From Pelomonas candidula (lineage in GTDB: Bacteria; Pseudomonadota; Gammaproteobacteria; Burkholderiales; Burkholderiaceae_C): 64,000 nt of DNA. Location: the NCBI RefSeq assembly GCF_043555985.1, contig NZ_JBIGIC010000016.1:1-64000 (forward strand), read 5' to 3'. Made by a program: the position numbers and the translations under genes. Positions 14,444 through 24,729 of the stretch are shown piece by piece. The number at the start of each line of letters is the position of its first letter. Position 1 is the first letter of the stretch. The notes beneath the pieces were generated by a model that saw only the letters and a list, made by a program, of their open reading frames with translations, searched no databases and was not told where the DNA came from.

Positions 14444-16798
14444 TCAAAACCGCATGTCGGCCCGCAGCGAGATCACGCGGAAGGTCTTGTTGTTCGACCA
14501 GCTGTCGGTCAGCCGGTGGTTGTCCACGTCGATACCCTCGGTCGACACGGAGGCGTCGCGCGGGAACAGGTTGGCCATCGACAGGCGCCAGTTGACGCCG
14601 TCGCGCACGGCGCCGCTGGCCCAGGACAGGTAGGCGTCGAACTGGCGGCGGGCGGTTTCGTCGCGCCGCAGCGTCTCGGTCTGCTGCACGCGGCTGGCCG
14701 GCACGAAGTTGAAGTTGAAGCCGCTGCCGAAGTTCTGGCCCAGCGCCTTCCAGCGGTGGTCCAGCCCGAAATTCAGGCTGCCCTTGGGCTGCTGGTCCAG
14801 CCGGTTGTTGGTGCCGGGGATGCCCTTGACCTCGCTCTTGAACAGCGCGAAGTTGAAGCGCAGCAGCATCAGCTGCAGTTCGGGCGGCGCGTCCTCCCAC
14901 AACTCGTCCATGCGGGCCTTGACCTCGAACTCGAAGCCCATCGTGCGCGCGTCCTGCATGTTGCGCGGGCGGCTGACCCAGCGCTGCGACGTGTCCCAGG
15001 ACACCGTCTCCAGCAGCACCTGGTTGCGGATCACGCCCTTGATGTCCTTCAGGAAGGCGCTGCCCGAGACGATGCCGCCGGTGGGCAGCCAGTGCTCCAG
15101 GCTCAGGTCGAAGCCGGTGGACAGCTCCGGCTTGAGGTCGGGGTTGCCGGCGCGGTCGGCGTAGGTCTGGTAGTTGGGGCCTTCGGGGTAGGTCGAGTTG
15201 ATCGACGGCCGCGCGATGAGGTCGTTGAGGTTGGGCGAGCGGTAGCTGCGCGTCACGCTCATGCGCACCTGGTCCTTGGGGAAGGCCTCGGGCTTCCACA
15301 GCAGGTGGAACAGCGGTGAGGTGACCTGCGAGACGTTGCGCGTCTCGGGCAGCGTGCCCGCGGCATCGGCGCGGGTCTCGATACGCTCGTAGCGGATGCC
15401 GGCATAGACCGACCATTGCTTGGTCGGGCTCCACTCGTCCTGCGTGTAGGTGGCGAAGCGCTGGCTGTTGGAGCCCAGCGTGTTGCCGAACTTGACGAGG
15501 CCGGGGATGACCTCGCCGTTGACCAGCGTATCCCGCACCTGCACGCGGTCGCTGCGCTCACCCTCGGCACCGGTCACCCACTGGTGCTCCTGCGCGGTCT
15601 TCAGGCTCCACTTGGCGCCGAGGCTGGTCTGGTCCTCGGTGGCGGTGTTGTGGTCGTCCTGCACGCGCTGCGTGTCGAGGCCGTTGGCGGTCTTGGTCTC
15701 GCGGCGCTCGCTGTTGCTGACGTTCTTGAAGCTGCCGCGGCCCAGGCGCAGGTCCCAGCTCTCGCCGGCCTGGGGCTTGTAGCTGGCCGACAGGTTGACG
15801 CGCACGTTGTGCATGTGGCCGTCGGAGTCGCCGTGGACGTCGCGCAGATAGGGTGTCTGCACGGGCAGGCCGCTGAGCGGGTCCTGCCCCGTGTTGAAGC
15901 CCTGGGCGATGTTCTGGCTCGTGCCGGTGTTCTGCGACAGCGCGAAGAACGGCGAGAAGTTGAAGCTCAGCGTGTCGCTGTACTTCCAGCGCAGCCGGCC
16001 GTTGCCGTTCAGGTTGGTGCTGCGGCCCATGCTCGTGCCGATCTGCGCGATGTCGTCCGTGACCTGGTTCGTGTCGGTGTCCGTGACGCGGTTGTGCGAG
16101 TCGATGTTGTTGAAGCGCCGGTGCACGCCGCCGTTGGTGGACAGCGCGCCGGCCACGTCGTCGCCATTGGGGCCGCCCCACTTCAGATTGCGCGTCCAGC
16201 TGAAGTCGGCCTGCGGCTCGCCACGGTCCTGGCCCAGCGTGAAGCGCAGCTCGTTGTTGGACTTCTGCAGCGGCTCGCGCAGGATGACGTTGATCGTGCC
16301 GGCGATGGCCCGCGCGCCGGTCTCGGCCGTGGGGGCGCGGTAGATCTCGATGCGCTCGACCTGGTCGGGCAGCAGGTCCTCCACGGCGAAGCCGGCGGGC
16401 GCGCGCTCGCCGTCGACCAGGATCTGCGTGTAGCCGCTGCCCAGGCCGCGCATGCGGATGTCGCCGCCGCGGCCGGCCCGGCCGCCGATGGTGACGCCGG
16501 GCAGGCGGCGCAGCACGTCGCCCAGCACCGTGTCGCCATAACGGTCCAGGTCCTCGCGCTCGATGACGATCTTGCTGGCCGTGCTGTTGCGCCGGCGGCT
16601 GTTGGCCGTCGGGCCGCCGTTGACCTCGACGCGGTCGAGGCGGTTGGCCACGCCGCTGGCGGCGCTGGCAGGCGCGGAAGCCGCCGAGGCGGCGGCGGTG
16701 GGCTTGGCGGAGGGGTGGGGCGGCGGCGTCTGCGCTGCGGCAACAGCGCTGATGGCGATGTTGCAGACCGCGGCCAGCGCGAGGAGAAGGCGGCTCAT
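14444..16798 (-). CDS. TonB-dependent outer membrane receptor
   Basis: The 784-aa product has a signal peptide (LLLALAAVCNIAISAVAAAQ), an Ala/Pro-rich linker, a plug domain (about 55-170: LDRVEVNGG, GDTVLGDVLRRLPGVTIGG, GDIRMRGLGSGYTQILVDGE, DQVERIEIYRAPTAE, GTINVIL) and a large beta-barrel ending in an aromatic residue (RADMRF). It imports a scarce ligand across the outer membrane using TonB energy. The ligand is not evident; no siderophore, cobalamin or sugar genes are immediately adjacent. An ExbD-like gene lies 1 kb away but has a degenerate coupling helix. Confidence 0.9.
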   Translation of the reverse strand: MSRLLLALAAVCNIAISAVAAAQTPPPHPSAKPTAAASAASAPASAASGVANRLDRVEVNGGPTANSRRRNSTASKIVIEREDLDRYGDTVLGDVLRRLPGVTIGGRAGRGGDIRMRGLGSGYTQILVDGERAPAGFAVEDLLPDQVERIEIYRAPTAETGARAIAGTINVILREPLQKSNNELRFTLGQDRGEPQADFSWTRNLKWGGPNGDDVAGALSTNGGVHRRFNNIDSHNRVTDTDTNQVTDDIAQIGTSMGRSTNLNGNGRLRWKYSDTLSFNFSPFFALSQNTGTSQNIAQGFNTGQDPLSGLPVQTPYLRDVHGDSDGHMHNVRVNLSASYKPQAGESWDLRLGRGSFKNVSNSERRETKTANGLDTQRVQDDHNTATEDQTSLGAKWSLKTAQEHQWVTGAEGERSDRVQVRDTLVNGEVIPGLVKFGNTLGSNSQRFATYTQDEWSPTKQWSVYAGIRYERIETRADAAGTLPETRNVSQVTSPLFHLLWKPEAFPKDQVRMSVTRSYRSPNLNDLIARPSINSTYPEGPNYQTYADRAGNPDLKPELSTGFDLSLEHWLPTGGIVSGSAFLKDIKGVIRNQVLLETVSWDTSQRWVSRPRNMQDARTMGFEFEVKARMDELWEDAPPELQLMLLRFNFALFKSEVKGIPGTNNRLDQQPKGSLNFGLDHRWKALGQNFGSGFNFNFVPASRVQQTETLRRDETARRQFDAYLSWASGAVRDGVNWRLSMANLFPRDASVSTEGIDVDNHRLTDSWSNNKTFRVISLRADMRF

Positions 16799-16872
16799 GG
16801 CCGCGCATTCTGCTGACGCGCCGTTACCTCATGTCACGTCAAGCGCTCATTTACATGAGTGCAATGCGTCGC

Positions 16873-17487
16873 TCAGAAGCGCCAGCCCAGGCCCACGCTC
16901 GCGAGGGTCGGATCGACCTTGAACTTGCCGGCCGACACGCCGCTCGAATAGACCGTTGTGCCGAGGCTGACCTTCTTCACGTCGAAGTTCAGGTAGGTGT
17001 TCTTCGCGATCGCGACGTCGGCACCGATCTGCCAGGCCGCGCCCCAGCTGCTGTGCTTGATGCCGGGATGCAGGGCGGTCTGCACGGCGGGGGCGAAGTT
17101 GACGCTGGAGAAGTTCGTGTAGTTCACGCCGGCGCCGACGTAGGGACGCACGGTGCCATTGGGGATGAAGTGGTACTGCAGCGTCAGCGTGGGCGGCAGG
17201 TGCTTGAGCGAGCCGATCTCGGCGCCGTTGGAGTACAGCGTCTGCTTCTGCGGGTAGGTCAGGATCAGCTCGGCCGCGATGTTGGGCGCGAAGAAGTAGC
17301 TGAAGTCGACCTCGGGGAAAGTCTTGTTGTTGATGGACAGGCCCAGGCCGGTGCTGTCCTTGTTGGCCGAGTGCAGGTTGAGCGCGCGCACGCGGACCAG
17401 CAGCGGACCCTCATCAGCCTGGGCGGGTTGCAGGACGAAAGCAGCGGCGGCGATGGCGGCCAGGCGGAGGGTGGTAGCGAACTTCAT
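16873..17487 (-). CDS. OmpW family outer membrane protein
   Basis: This 204-aa protein has a signal peptide (RLAAIAAAAFVLQPAQA) and an eight-stranded beta-barrel of the OmpW type: LLVRVRALNLHSANKD near the start, YFFAPNIAAELILTYPQK, HLPPTLTLQYHF, RPYVGAGVNYTNF and a terminal aromatic (SVGLGWRF). OmpW proteins form narrow hydrophobic channels. The start at 17487 follows aggag at 7 bases. The frame continues upstream to 17571, but without a signal peptide at its N-terminus. Confidence 0.9.
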   Translation of the reverse strand: MKFATTLRLAAIAAAAFVLQPAQADEGPLLVRVRALNLHSANKDSTGLGLSINNKTFPEVDFSYFFAPNIAAELILTYPQKQTLYSNGAEIGSLKHLPPTLTLQYHFIPNGTVRPYVGAGVNYTNFSSVNFAPAVQTALHPGIKHSSWGAAWQIGADVAIAKNTYLNFDVKKVSLGTTVYSSGVSAGKFKVDPTLASVGLGWRF

Positions 17488-17570
17488 CAATGACTCCTGG
17501 TGAATGGGACGTGTCCCGATGAAGTCATTGAACGCGCCGGCCGCACGGCGCGATTTGAGGCAACACAACA

Positions 17571-17588
17571 CCGCGCCGGTCGGCGCGG
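17571..17588 (-). terminator. terminator of the ahcY-tlyA-metF operon
   Basis: Read on the minus strand this is ccgcgccg-ac-cggcgcgg, an 8-bp perfect stem, followed by the T-rich tgttgtgttg, 28 bases after the metF stop codon. A second GC hairpin (cgcgccg...cggcgcg) lies just beyond, toward ompW. Confidence 0.55.
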
Positions 17589-17615
17589 GCGGTCAGTGCG
17601 GCATCTTGTGATGGA

Positions 17616-18455
17616 TCAATCTTTGGTGGCGAGGCCGAGGCGTTTGCACAACTCCAGCGTCAGCGCCGACTGGTTCAGCGTGTAGAAGTGGACGCCCGGC
17701 GCGCCGCCGTCGATGAGGCGCTCGCACAGCTTGGTCACCACGTCCAGGCCGAAGGCGCGGATGCTGGCGGCGTCGTCCATGAAGCCCTCCATCTTCATCT
17801 GCACCCAGCGCGGGATCTCGATGCCGTCACGCTGCGCGAACTGCGCGATGCGGCCGTAGTTGTGGAAGGGCATGATGCCCGGCACGATGGGCTGGGTGAC
17901 GCCCAGGCGGCGGGCCTCGTCGACGAAGTGGAAGTAGGCGTCGGCGTTGAAGAAGAACTGCGTGATCGCGCCGTCGGCGCCGGCGCGCATCTTGTCGGCG
18001 AAATGCTGCAGGTCGCGCGCCGCATAGCGCTGCTGCGGGTGCACCTCGGGGTAGGCGGCGACTTCGATGTGCCAGTCCTTGCCTTGTGTCTCGCGGATGA
18101 AGCTGACCAGCTCCGACGCGTAGCGGAACTCGCCTGCCGTGGCCGTGCCGCTGGGCAGGTCGCCGCGCAGCGCGACGACGCGGTGGATGTCGCGGGCGCG
18201 GTAGGTGGCCAGGATCTCGGCGATGTTCTCGCGCGTGGAGCCCACGCAGGACAGGTGCGGCGCGGCCTCGAAGCCGGCGCCGGCGATGTCCATGACGGCC
18301 GACAGCGTCTTGTCGCGCGTGGAGCCGCCGGCGCCGTAGGTGACGCTGAAGTACTGGGGCTTGAGCGCGCCCAGCTCCTGCACGACGGTCTTGAGCTTCT
18401 CGACGCCGACCGGCGTGTTGGGGGGGAAGAATTCGAAAGAGACAGGGGTCGTCAT
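17616..18455 (-). CDS. metF: methylenetetrahydrofolate reductase
   Basis: This 279-aa cytoplasmic flavoenzyme reduces 5,10-methylene-THF to 5-methyl-THF for methionine synthesis. Family motifs include VSFEFFPP at the start, FSVTYGAGGSTRD, HLSCVGSTRENI and RGDLPSG, then the FAD region ending ...GVHFYTLNQSA. The ATG at 18455 overlaps the stop codon of tlyA (ATGA), and an upstream GTG at 18467 is not needed. It is the last gene of the SAH-riboswitch-controlled operon, joining methyl-group supply with SAH removal. Confidence 0.95.
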   Translation of the reverse strand: MTTPVSFEFFPPNTPVGVEKLKTVVQELGALKPQYFSVTYGAGGSTRDKTLSAVMDIAGAGFEAAPHLSCVGSTRENIAEILATYRARDIHRVVALRGDLPSGTATAGEFRYASELVSFIRETQGKDWHIEVAAYPEVHPQQRYAARDLQHFADKMRAGADGAITQFFFNADAYFHFVDEARRLGVTQPIVPGIMPFHNYGRIAQFAQRDGIEIPRWVQMKMEGFMDDAASIRAFGLDVVTKLCERLIDGGAPGVHFYTLNQSALTLELCKRLGLATKD

Positions 18456-19201
18456 CGTGAGGCCCACAAGAAGAATTCGCGGTTGCCATCACCGCCGGTG
18501 ATGGGGCTGTCGAAGTAGTCCAGCACCTTGAGCCCGAGGGCCGTGCAGGCCAGGCGCACGCGGGCTTCCAGCCGCGGGTAGTCGGCCTCGTCCTTGACGA
18601 GGCCGCGCTTGTCCAGCGCCTGCGGGCCCAGCTCGAACTGCGGCTTGATCAGCAGCAGCAGGTGGCCGTGCGCCTCCAGCCAGGGCAGCAGCTCGGGCAG
18701 GCTGCCCACCATGGAAATGAAGCTCAGGTCGCCGACGATCAGCGGGAAGCCGCCCGTCGGCGCGTGCGGGCGCAGCATGCCGCCGAGGTCGCGCACATGC
18801 AGGCCTTCCAGCGCCGTCACGCGCGGGTCGGACTGCAGCCGCGCGTGCAGCTGGCCGTGGCCCACGTCGATGCCCACGACGTGCCGCGCGCCGCGTGCCA
18901 GCAGGCAGTCCGTGAAGCCGCCGGTGCTCTGGCCGACGTCCAGCGCCGTGTGGTGCGAGACGTCGAAGCCCGTGCGGTCCAGCGCGCCTTCCAGCTTGAG
19001 CCCGCCGCGCGACACGTAGCGCAGCTCCGCGTCGTCGGTGACGCGCAGCTGCGCCGTCTCGGGCAGGTCCTCGCCGGCCTTCTTCAACTGGGCCCAGCCG
19101 GTGGGCGAGGCCCACTCGGCGGCGCCGTTGCTGATCAGGCGTTGCGCGACCGAGCGCGTGGGCGCCAGGCCCTGGGCGACGAGGAGCTGGTCAGCGCGCA
19201 T
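18452..19201 (-). CDS. tlyA: TlyA family S4-domain rRNA methyltransferase/haemolysin
   Basis: The 249-aa product has an N-terminal S4 RNA-binding domain (RADQLLVAQGLAPTRSVAQR, residues 2-21) and a FtsJ-like SAM-binding domain with ALDVGQSTGGFTDCLL (86-101). TlyA proteins 2'-O-methylate rRNA in mycobacteria; the proteobacterial relatives are usually annotated as haemolysin A, with the RNA methylase role inferred. It lies 3 bp after ahcY and overlaps metF by 4 bp, so the three are one operon. As a SAM user it would itself generate SAH. Confidence 0.9.
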   Translation of the reverse strand: MRADQLLVAQGLAPTRSVAQRLISNGAAEWASPTGWAQLKKAGEDLPETAQLRVTDDAELRYVSRGGLKLEGALDRTGFDVSHHTALDVGQSTGGFTDCLLARGARHVVGIDVGHGQLHARLQSDPRVTALEGLHVRDLGGMLRPHAPTGGFPLIVGDLSFISMVGSLPELLPWLEAHGHLLLLIKPQFELGPQALDKRGLVKDEADYPRLEARVRLACTALGLKVLDYFDSPITGGDGNREFFLWASR

Positions 19202-19204
19202 CGA

Positions 19205-20623
<1,419 letters not shown>

Positions 20624-20699
20624 GCGGGCTCCTTCAAGCGAATGAAGCCGCTGGCGTCGCACGGGGATCGGTCATCACCCAGGCACGGTTGGCCAGCGG

Positions 20700-20770
20700 G
20701 TGAGCGCGGTTGCAGATGAATGTTCCGAGCCTGGCCTCAAGGGGTGCTGAGGTTGCAACGCTCCTCGGAA
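20700..20770 (-). promoter_or_regulatory. SAH riboswitch aptamer upstream of ahcY
   Basis: On the minus strand the P1 stem is ttccgag (20770-20764) pairing with ctcggaa (20729-20723). The conserved gaggagcgttgcaacct core follows the first strand. The distal gagcg (20763-20759) pairs with cgctc (20706-20702), forming the pseudoknot diagnostic of the SAH aptamer. The aptamer ends about 76 bases before the ahcY ATG. In characterised members SAH binding turns expression on. The whole ahcY-tlyA-metF operon should respond. Confidence 0.93.
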
Positions 20771-20777
20771 GCCCGCC

Positions 20778-20783
20778 ATTCTA
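20778..20783 (-). promoter_or_regulatory. probable -10 element of the ahcY operon
   Basis: TAGAAT on the minus strand sits 7 bases before the start of the SAH aptamer, so transcription would begin at the aptamer's first stem. No strong -35 is visible at 17 bp; it would fall just beyond the ppk2 stop codon. Confidence 0.45.
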
Positions 20784-20808
20784 GCGACCCGTCACGCCAT
20801 CCGGTGCG

Positions 20809-21984
20809 TCAGCCGGCGCCGCCGGGTGCCAACAAATCGTCGCCCGGCATGGACACGAGCGCCGGCCGGCCCACGATGAGCGGGTCCACCGCGCCGATCC
20901 TCGCCGGCTTGCGCTCGGCGTACGGGAGGCGGTTCAGCACGAAGCGCATGGCGTTCAGTCGTGCGCGCTTCTTGCAGTCGCTCTTGATGACAGTCCACGG
21001 CGCGTCGGACGTGTCGCAGTGCAGGAACATCGCCTCCTTGGCCCGCGTGTAGTCGTCCCATTTGTCGAGAGAGGCCATGTCGATGGGCGACAGCTTCCAC
21101 TGCTTGAGCGGGTGCAGCTTGCGCTCCTTGAAGCGGCGGCGCTGCTCTTCGCGGCTGACGGAGAACCAGAACTTGAACAGGTGGATGCCGGAGCGCACCA
21201 GCTGCCGCTCGAACTCGGGCGTCTGGCGCAGGAACTCCTGGTATTCGGCCTCGCTGCAGAAGCCCATCACGCGCTCGACGCCGGCGCGGTTGTACCAGCT
21301 GCGGTCGAACAGCACGATCTCGCCGACCGTCGGCAGGTGCTCCACGTAGCGCTGGAAATACCACTGGCCGCGCTCGACCTCGCTGGGCTTCTCCAGCGCC
21401 ACGACGCGTGCGCCACGAGGGTTCAGGTGCTCCATGAAGCGCTTGATGGTGCCGCCCTTGCCGGCTGCATCGCGGCCCTCGAACAGGATGACGACGCGGG
21501 CGCCGGTCTCCTTCACCCAGGCCTGCAGCTTCAGCAGCTCGACCTGCAGGCGGTACTTCTGGCGCTCGTAGTTCTTGCGGGACAGCAGGTTCCTGTACGG
21601 GTAGCTGCCCTGTCGCCATCCGGGGCTGAGCTGGTTGTCCGCCTCCACGTCGGCGGGCGGCCGCTGGGTGTCCTCGTGCTGCCGCAACGCCCGGCGCAGC
21701 TGCCGGCGCTCGTCCGGCGAACTGCCCGTCAGCAGCGTGTCCAGATCCTGGGCCAGCGACTCGGCGCCGCCGCCGTCCTGGTGACGGCGCAGCAACTCGG
21801 CCAGCGTCTCGCTGGCGACCACGTCATGGCGCGTCTGGGCCCGGCTCACGCGGTGGCGCTCCAGGCTGCCGGCGTCCAGCCGGGGCGGGACATCGCCGGC
21901 GGCCACCTGTCGCGCGCTGGCGCTGCGCCTGGCGGGCCGTGAGGGCTTGGAGCTGCGGGACGGGGCGCGTGGCGAGGCGGGCAT
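20809..21984 (-). CDS. ppk2: polyphosphate kinase 2 family protein
   Basis: The 391-aa product transfers phosphate between polyphosphate and nucleotides in the cytoplasm. The Walker A motif GRDAAGKGG (170-178) and Walker B/lid region FDRSWYNR (226-233) are intact, as are QWYFQRYVEHLP and WKLSPIDMASLDKWDDYT. About 110 residues precede the PPK2 core; the first 30 are Ser/Arg/Pro/Ala-rich and the rest look helical. Most short single-domain (class I) PPK2s lack this extension. The preferred nucleotide (ADP, GDP or AMP) cannot be decided from sequence. The 3' end abuts the ahcY promoter. Confidence 0.9.
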   Translation of the reverse strand: MPASPRAPSRSSKPSRPARRSASARQVAAGDVPPRLDAGSLERHRVSRAQTRHDVVASETLAELLRRHQDGGGAESLAQDLDTLLTGSSPDERRQLRRALRQHEDTQRPPADVEADNQLSPGWRQGSYPYRNLLSRKNYERQKYRLQVELLKLQAWVKETGARVVILFEGRDAAGKGGTIKRFMEHLNPRGARVVALEKPSEVERGQWYFQRYVEHLPTVGEIVLFDRSWYNRAGVERVMGFCSEAEYQEFLRQTPEFERQLVRSGIHLFKFWFSVSREEQRRRFKERKLHPLKQWKLSPIDMASLDKWDDYTRAKEAMFLHCDTSDAPWTVIKSDCKKRARLNAMRFVLNRLPYAERKPARIGAVDPLIVGRPALVSMPGDDLLAPGGAG

Positions 21985-22073
21985 CGGCGTGAATCCTTGT
22001 GACAGCGAGATGACGATGCTGCGCGCCAGGCTGGCGGGCGGCCTTGATCCCGGTCAACACGGCGCGCCCGGCG

Positions 22074-22970
22074 TCAGGCCCGCGCGCGCAGCTGCCCGAT
22101 GTCCTCCCGCGGCGGCGCGCCGAACAGGCGGCGGTACTCGCGGCTGAACTGCGACGGGCTCTCGTAGCCGACGCGGTGGGCCGCGCTGGCGGCGTCCAGC
22201 CCGTCGCTCAGCATCAGCCGGCGCGCATGCTGCAGCCGCAATGACTTCTGGAACTGCAGCGGCGACAGCGCCGTGAGCTGCTTGAAGCGCAGGTGCAGCG
22301 TCGACGGGCTCATGTGGGCCAGCGCGGCCAGCTCGTCGATGGAGAATGGCTGGTCGAAGCGGCGTGTCAGCTGCTCGATGACGCGGTTGAGCCGCCGCGC
22401 CACGCCGTCGCCCTGCGCCAGCGCTCGCAGCCGCGGGCCCAGCGGGCCGGTCAGCACGCGGTAGAAGATCTCGCGCTGCAGCAGCGGCGCGAGCGTCTTC
22501 AGGTCTTGGGGCGCGTCCAGCAGTTGCAGCAGCCGCTGCGCGGCGTCCAGCAGCGGTGCGGTCACGGGCGCGACCTGCAGGCCGGCGTCGCCATCGGCGG
22601 CGGGCGCATCACCGTCCAGCAGCAGTTCGGCCAGCGCCTGGGTCTCGCAGGACAGGCGCAGGCACACATAGGGCTTGCTCGCGCTGGCCTCGACGACGCG
22701 GCCGCGCGGCAGCGTCGTCACCGGCACCAGCAGGCACTGCATCGCGTCGTAGTGCACGGTGCGCTCGCCGATCTGCGCCTGCTTGCGGCCCTGCAGCACG
22801 AGGACGAGGCCGGGCTCGTAGATGGCCGGCACGGGCAGTGCCGGCGCGCTGGCGCGGATCACCCGCAGCCAGGGCAGGGCGGTCCCGTGCAGGCCGTCGG
22901 CGGGCGCGCGGTCCAGGGCGAGCGCGATGGTGCGCTCGCGCAGGGCAGAGAGGTCGTCGTCGATCGGCAT
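22074..22970 (-). CDS. AraC family transcriptional regulator
   Basis: This 298-aa regulator has an N-terminal AraC-type cupin domain (residues 25-170: LPWLRVIRASAP, YEPGLVLVLQGRKQAQIG) and a C-terminal double HTH (FSIDELAALAHMSPSTLHLR, then AASAAHRVGYESPSQFSREY). The start at 22970 is the first ATG matching the family N-terminus. It is divergently transcribed from an aldo/keto reductase gene, a very common pairing in which the regulator controls the reductase. Confidence 0.9.
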   Translation of the reverse strand: MPIDDDLSALRERTIALALDRAPADGLHGTALPWLRVIRASAPALPVPAIYEPGLVLVLQGRKQAQIGERTVHYDAMQCLLVPVTTLPRGRVVEASASKPYVCLRLSCETQALAELLLDGDAPAADGDAGLQVAPVTAPLLDAAQRLLQLLDAPQDLKTLAPLLQREIFYRVLTGPLGPRLRALAQGDGVARRLNRVIEQLTRRFDQPFSIDELAALAHMSPSTLHLRFKQLTALSPLQFQKSLRLQHARRLMLSDGLDAASAAHRVGYESPSQFSREYRRLFGAPPREDIGQLRARA

Positions 22971-23126
22971 GCGGGCGATTGTGCAAACACCCCTGCAGGC
23001 CTGGCGGGGTCGAGGGGTATGGCCCGGAGGATCGGGCAAGCATGCGCCAGCTTTGTGCTGGCTGGCGGTGGGGCAGGTTTTCTAAGCTCCGGGCCGTCCC
23101 GTCGACGATTCATTCAAGGAGTAGCG

Positions 23127-24128
23127 ATGACGAATATCAACTTCCCCCGCCGCCGCCTCGGCACCGCCGGCCCCGAGGTCTCGGCCCTGGGCCTGGGCTG
23201 CATGGGCATGTCCGACTTCTATGGCCCGGCCGACGACGCGCAGTCGCTGGCCGTGCTGCACCACGCGCTGGATATCGGCGTCAACTTCCTCGACACGGCC
23301 GACATGTACGGCATCGGCGCCAACGAGCGGCTGCTGTCGCCGCTGCTGCGGGCGCGCCGCGACGAGGTCGTGCTCGCCACCAAGTTCGGCCACGTGCGAT
23401 CCGCGGATGGCGCGGTCACGCGCATCGACGGCAGCCCGGCCTATGTGCGACAGGCCTGCGAGGCCAGCCTGGACCGGCTCGGCGTCGACCACATCGACCT
23501 CTACTACCAGCATCGCGTCGACAAGACCGTGCCCATCGAGGAGACGGTCGGCGCGATGGCCGAGCTGGTGAAGGCCGGCAAGGTGCGCCACCTGGGCCTG
23601 TCCGAGGCGTCGGCCGCCACCATCCGCCGGGCGCACGCGGTGCACCCCATCGCCGCCGTGCAGACCGAGTACTCGATGTGGAGCCGCGACGTCGAGGCCG
23701 AGATCCTGCCGACCTGCCGCGAGCTGGGTATCGCGCTGGTGCCCTACAGCCCGCTGGGCCGCGGCTTCCTGACCGGCGCGATTCGCTCGGCCGAACAGCT
23801 CGCGCCCGACGACCGCCGCCGCATCCATCCGCGCTTCCAGGGCGGCAACCTGGACCACAACCTCGCGCTGGCGGATGCGCTCAGGTCGCTCGCGGACGAG
23901 TGGCGCTGCACGCCGGCCCAGCTCGCGCTGGCCTGGCTGCTGGACCAGGGCGACGACATCGTGCCCATCCCCGGCACGCGCAGCATCGCGCGGCTGGACG
24001 AGAACGCGCGAGCGGCGCGCATCCACCTCGACGCCGGCCGCCGCGAACGCATCGCCGCGCTGCTGGCCGCGCACGCCATCGAGGGCACGCGCTACCCGGC
24101 GGCGCAGATGAGTAGCGTCAACGTCTAG
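23127..24128 (+). CDS. aldo/keto reductase
   Basis: This 333-aa NADPH-dependent oxidoreductase of the AKR superfamily (YajO/AKR13-like) has the complete catalytic tetrad D56, Y61 (FLDTADMYG), K86 (ATKFG) and H129 (YYQHRVD). A cofactor-binding SPLGRGFLTG segment and IPIPGTRS-like IPGTRS follow. The start at 23127 has caagga 7 bases upstream; the open frame before it runs through the AraC gene and is not real. It is probably controlled by the divergent AraC regulator. A 7-bp GC hairpin (24166-24183) lies 38 bp downstream without a U-run. Confidence 0.92.
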   Translation: MTNINFPRRRLGTAGPEVSALGLGCMGMSDFYGPADDAQSLAVLHHALDIGVNFLDTADMYGIGANERLLSPLLRARRDEVVLATKFGHVRSADGAVTRIDGSPAYVRQACEASLDRLGVDHIDLYYQHRVDKTVPIEETVGAMAELVKAGKVRHLGLSEASAATIRRAHAVHPIAAVQTEYSMWSRDVEAEILPTCRELGIALVPYSPLGRGFLTGAIRSAEQLAPDDRRRIHPRFQGGNLDHNLALADALRSLADEWRCTPAQLALAWLLDQGDDIVPIPGTRSIARLDENARAARIHLDAGRRERIAALLAAHAIEGTRYPAAQMSSVNV

Positions 24129-24291
24129 GCCAATGCGGTGAATTTGCGGCAGGCCCAGCGGTGTAGCGGCAGGAAGCTGCCGCGATGACGGCTGCGAAGC
24201 CGGTCCTTGCATTGCCGACGGGCGTGGCGGTCAGGTATCGACCCGGAGCTGCCGGTTGATGGCTCTGGGTTCGGCACCCGATAGCGGGCGT

Positions 24292-24633
24292 TCAACTCTG
24301 CTCTAAGAGACTCGCGTCGAACCAGACATCCTCGTAGTTCGCCCCATCGATGAGGAAGCGATAGCCGGGCGGCAAGTCAAGGTACTCGGCAGCGGCAGGC
24401 AGATGCTCGTCAAGATGCTCCACGTGCAGTGGAGAAAAGAAGTCATCGGCATCCGACAGGTCACCGCACCAGATGTACCAGCCATTCGTGGTTTCGGTAG
24501 GAGCAATGCGCATGCCGTGAATTGGCTGTCGCTTCAAAGAAGACATGGCCAAGCCGACTTTCGAGCAAGGCAACGGCGACTGCGGCTGAACCTGTGCCCA
24601 CTCGCAAATCGTCTGTGTGCGGGAGGTTTTCAT
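24292..24633 (-). CDS. small protein resembling Imm33/DUF2185-type immunity proteins
   Basis: This product of about 113 aa contains GMRIAPTETTNGWYIWCGDL, DADDFFSPLHVEHLDEHLP, LPPGYRFLID and YEDVWFDASLL. The GWYIW-G and final EDVW-D patterns are those I associate with Imm33-like/DUF2185 proteins; the assignment is tentative. No toxin gene is adjacent. The start is uncertain: ATGs at 24633 and 24546 both lack a clear ribosome site, and the longer one keeps the conserved KVGLAMSSLKRQP region intact. Codon use is less GC-rich than in its neighbours. Confidence 0.55.
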   Translation of the reverse strand: MKTSRTQTICEWAQVQPQSPLPCSKVGLAMSSLKRQPIHGMRIAPTETTNGWYIWCGDLSDADDFFSPLHVEHLDEHLPAAAEYLDLPPGYRFLIDGANYEDVWFDASLLEQS

Positions 24634-24729
24634 TCTGTTAATGAGCCCCAACTGGTTGTCACACAGGGGAGGCTACCTGAAAGCCGCCGGCCGCGGCTGT
24701 CTGCAACTGGCCGCAAGCCGCCGCCGCAC

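Noticed and set aside
12903..16798. Complete TonB-ExbB-ExbD energy system next to the receptor
   Set aside because: Neither tonB nor exbB is present and the ExbD-like protein looks atypical.
22293..23126. Long open frame upstream of the aldo/keto reductase on the plus strand
   Set aside because: It is antisense to the AraC regulator gene, has no ribosome site, and is a by-product of high GC; the reductase starts at 23127.
24129..24291. A small gene in the gap after the aldo/keto reductase
   Set aside because: No frame has a start with a ribosome site or conserved pattern; only a 7-bp GC hairpin is visible.
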